DNA of 64,000 nt. Origin: Bog-532 sp963742865 (GTDB lineage: Bacteria; Actinomycetota; Actinomycetes; Streptosporangiales; Streptosporangiaceae). The position numbers were made by a program, and so were the translations under genes. Below, piece after piece: positions 63,454-64,000 of this stretch. The first letter of the stretch is position 1. Every line of letters starts with the position of its first letter. Under the pieces are notes generated by a model, which was given only the letters and a program-made list of their open reading frames with translations, had not been told where the DNA came from and made no database searches. The stretch covers positions 62,001-126,000 of the forward strand of contig CAVUNW010000088.1 in the NCBI GenBank assembly GCA_963742865.1, given 5' to 3'.

Positions 63454-64000
63454 ATGGAGGATGGTCCCGAGCCCAGGCCGGGGGCGGCGGTCACACCGCG
63501 GGGCGCACAGGTCCTTGACGGCGGACCAGGCCCGGCTGGTGCGCTGCGCGATGAGGTGGACGATCTGGTGGCCGCGTGGCACGCGCAGCGGCCCGATCTC
63601 GACGTGGAGCCCATGCAGGTGCTGAGCCGGGTGTCCCGGCTGGCCCGGCATCTCGACCTCGCCCGCCGGGCGTCGTTCGCGAGCCGCGGGCTGGAGACCT
63701 GGGCGTTCGACGTGCTGTCGGCGCTGCGCCGGCAGGGACCGCCGTACCAGATGACGCCGGGAGCACTGATCCGCGCGACGCTGGTGACCTCAGGCACCAT
63801 GACAAACCGGATCGACCGGCTCGCCGAGGCGGGGCTGGTCCGCAGGAAACCGGACCCGCGGGACCGGCGCGGCGTGCTCGTCACCCTTACCGACCAGGGC
63901 CGGGCCAAGGTCGATGACGCGCTGGCAGATCTGCTGCGCCGCGAGCGGGAACTGCTCGCCTCACTCGGGCCCGACGACCAGCGCACGCTCGCCGGGCTGC
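63454..64000 (+). CDS. MarR-family transcriptional regulator (3' end outside window)
   Basis: From ATG 63454 the open frame runs to the window end, 182 residues. The winged-helix domain is clear: ETWAFDVLSALRRQGPPYQM, then TPGALIRATLVTSGTMTNRI (recognition helix) and DRLAEAGLVRRKPDPRDRRG followed by VLVTLTDQG (wing). The first 60 residues are a variable extension. It diverges from tam and probably represses it and itself through the palindromes between them. The ligand is unknown. Confidence 0.88.
   Translation, partial: MEDGPEPRPGAAVTPRGAQVLDGGPGPAGALRDEVDDLVAAWHAQRPDLDVEPMQVLSRVSRLARHLDLARRASFASRGLETWAFDVLSALRRQGPPYQMTPGALIRATLVTSGTMTNRIDRLAEAGLVRRKPDPRDRRGVLVTLTDQGRAKVDDALADLLRRERELLASLGPDDQRTLAGL

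Overview
The window is high-GC actinobacterial DNA. The genes point to a Streptomyces-like aerobic actinomycete: a 14-gene type I NADH dehydrogenase operon, menaquinone genes, a ferredoxin-dependent 2-oxoglutarate oxidoreductase, a SARP/NB-ARC/TPR regulator, a DUF574 methyltransferase and frequent GTG/TTG starts. No rRNA or CRISPR array is visible. The genus cannot be fixed from sequence alone.

Left part (1-17.34 kb): an accessory region ending at tRNA-Tyr. It holds a type I restriction-modification locus (hsdM-hsdS-hsdR, minus strand) behind a tyrosine recombinase with an excisionase-like HTH segment. Next comes about 1.7 kb of gene-free, hairpin-rich DNA. Then follows a minus-strand run of eight genes (14845 down to 9798): DUF574 methyltransferase, a 59-aa peptide, an RNA polymerase alpha-CTD-like mini-protein, an RsbW-like ATPase, a kinase-fold protein, a radical SAM/SPASM enzyme, a 55-aa peptide with a Cys/Ser-rich end, and an APH-fold kinase. 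This looks like an uncharacterised RiPP locus with two kinase-fold proteins. A divergent TPR regulator and a GNAT acetyltransferase follow. tRNA-Tyr next to yajQ is the kind of site used by SLP1-type integrative elements, so this side is probably an integration hot spot.

Core part (17.3-47.4 kb): yajQ, korAB, msrA, a polyprenyl diphosphate synthase, nuoN to nuoA, a geranylgeranyl reductase (MenJ-like) and menG. Together these build menaquinone and the complex I that reduces it. A near-perfect Rex operator lies upstream of the reductase/nuo block, suggesting NADH/NAD+ control. Sulfate-activation genes cysD-cysN and cysQ follow, with an internally deleted S9 peptidase coupled to cysN, then pth.

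Right part (47.4-64 kb): rplY, then an insertion between rplY and prs carrying a nonapeptide-repeat protein, a 13-bp tandem array and the SARP regulator. Beyond it are prs-glmU, a small Ig-like protein, an MFS transporter fused to Ig-like domains, a decayed HTH gene, tRNA-Gln, a delta-9 desaturase with a TetR regulator, a cysteine dioxygenase-rhodanese pair behind a candidate Cys leader peptide, a trans-aconitate methyltransferase-like gene, and a divergent MarR gene cut by the window end.

A caution for every reader: at least eleven genes, including nuoB, nuoG, korA, cysN and glmU, are broken by single-base shifts. Most are one base too many in a short homopolymer. This pattern fits sequencing error better than gene decay, so these genes are annotated as probably intact in the organism.
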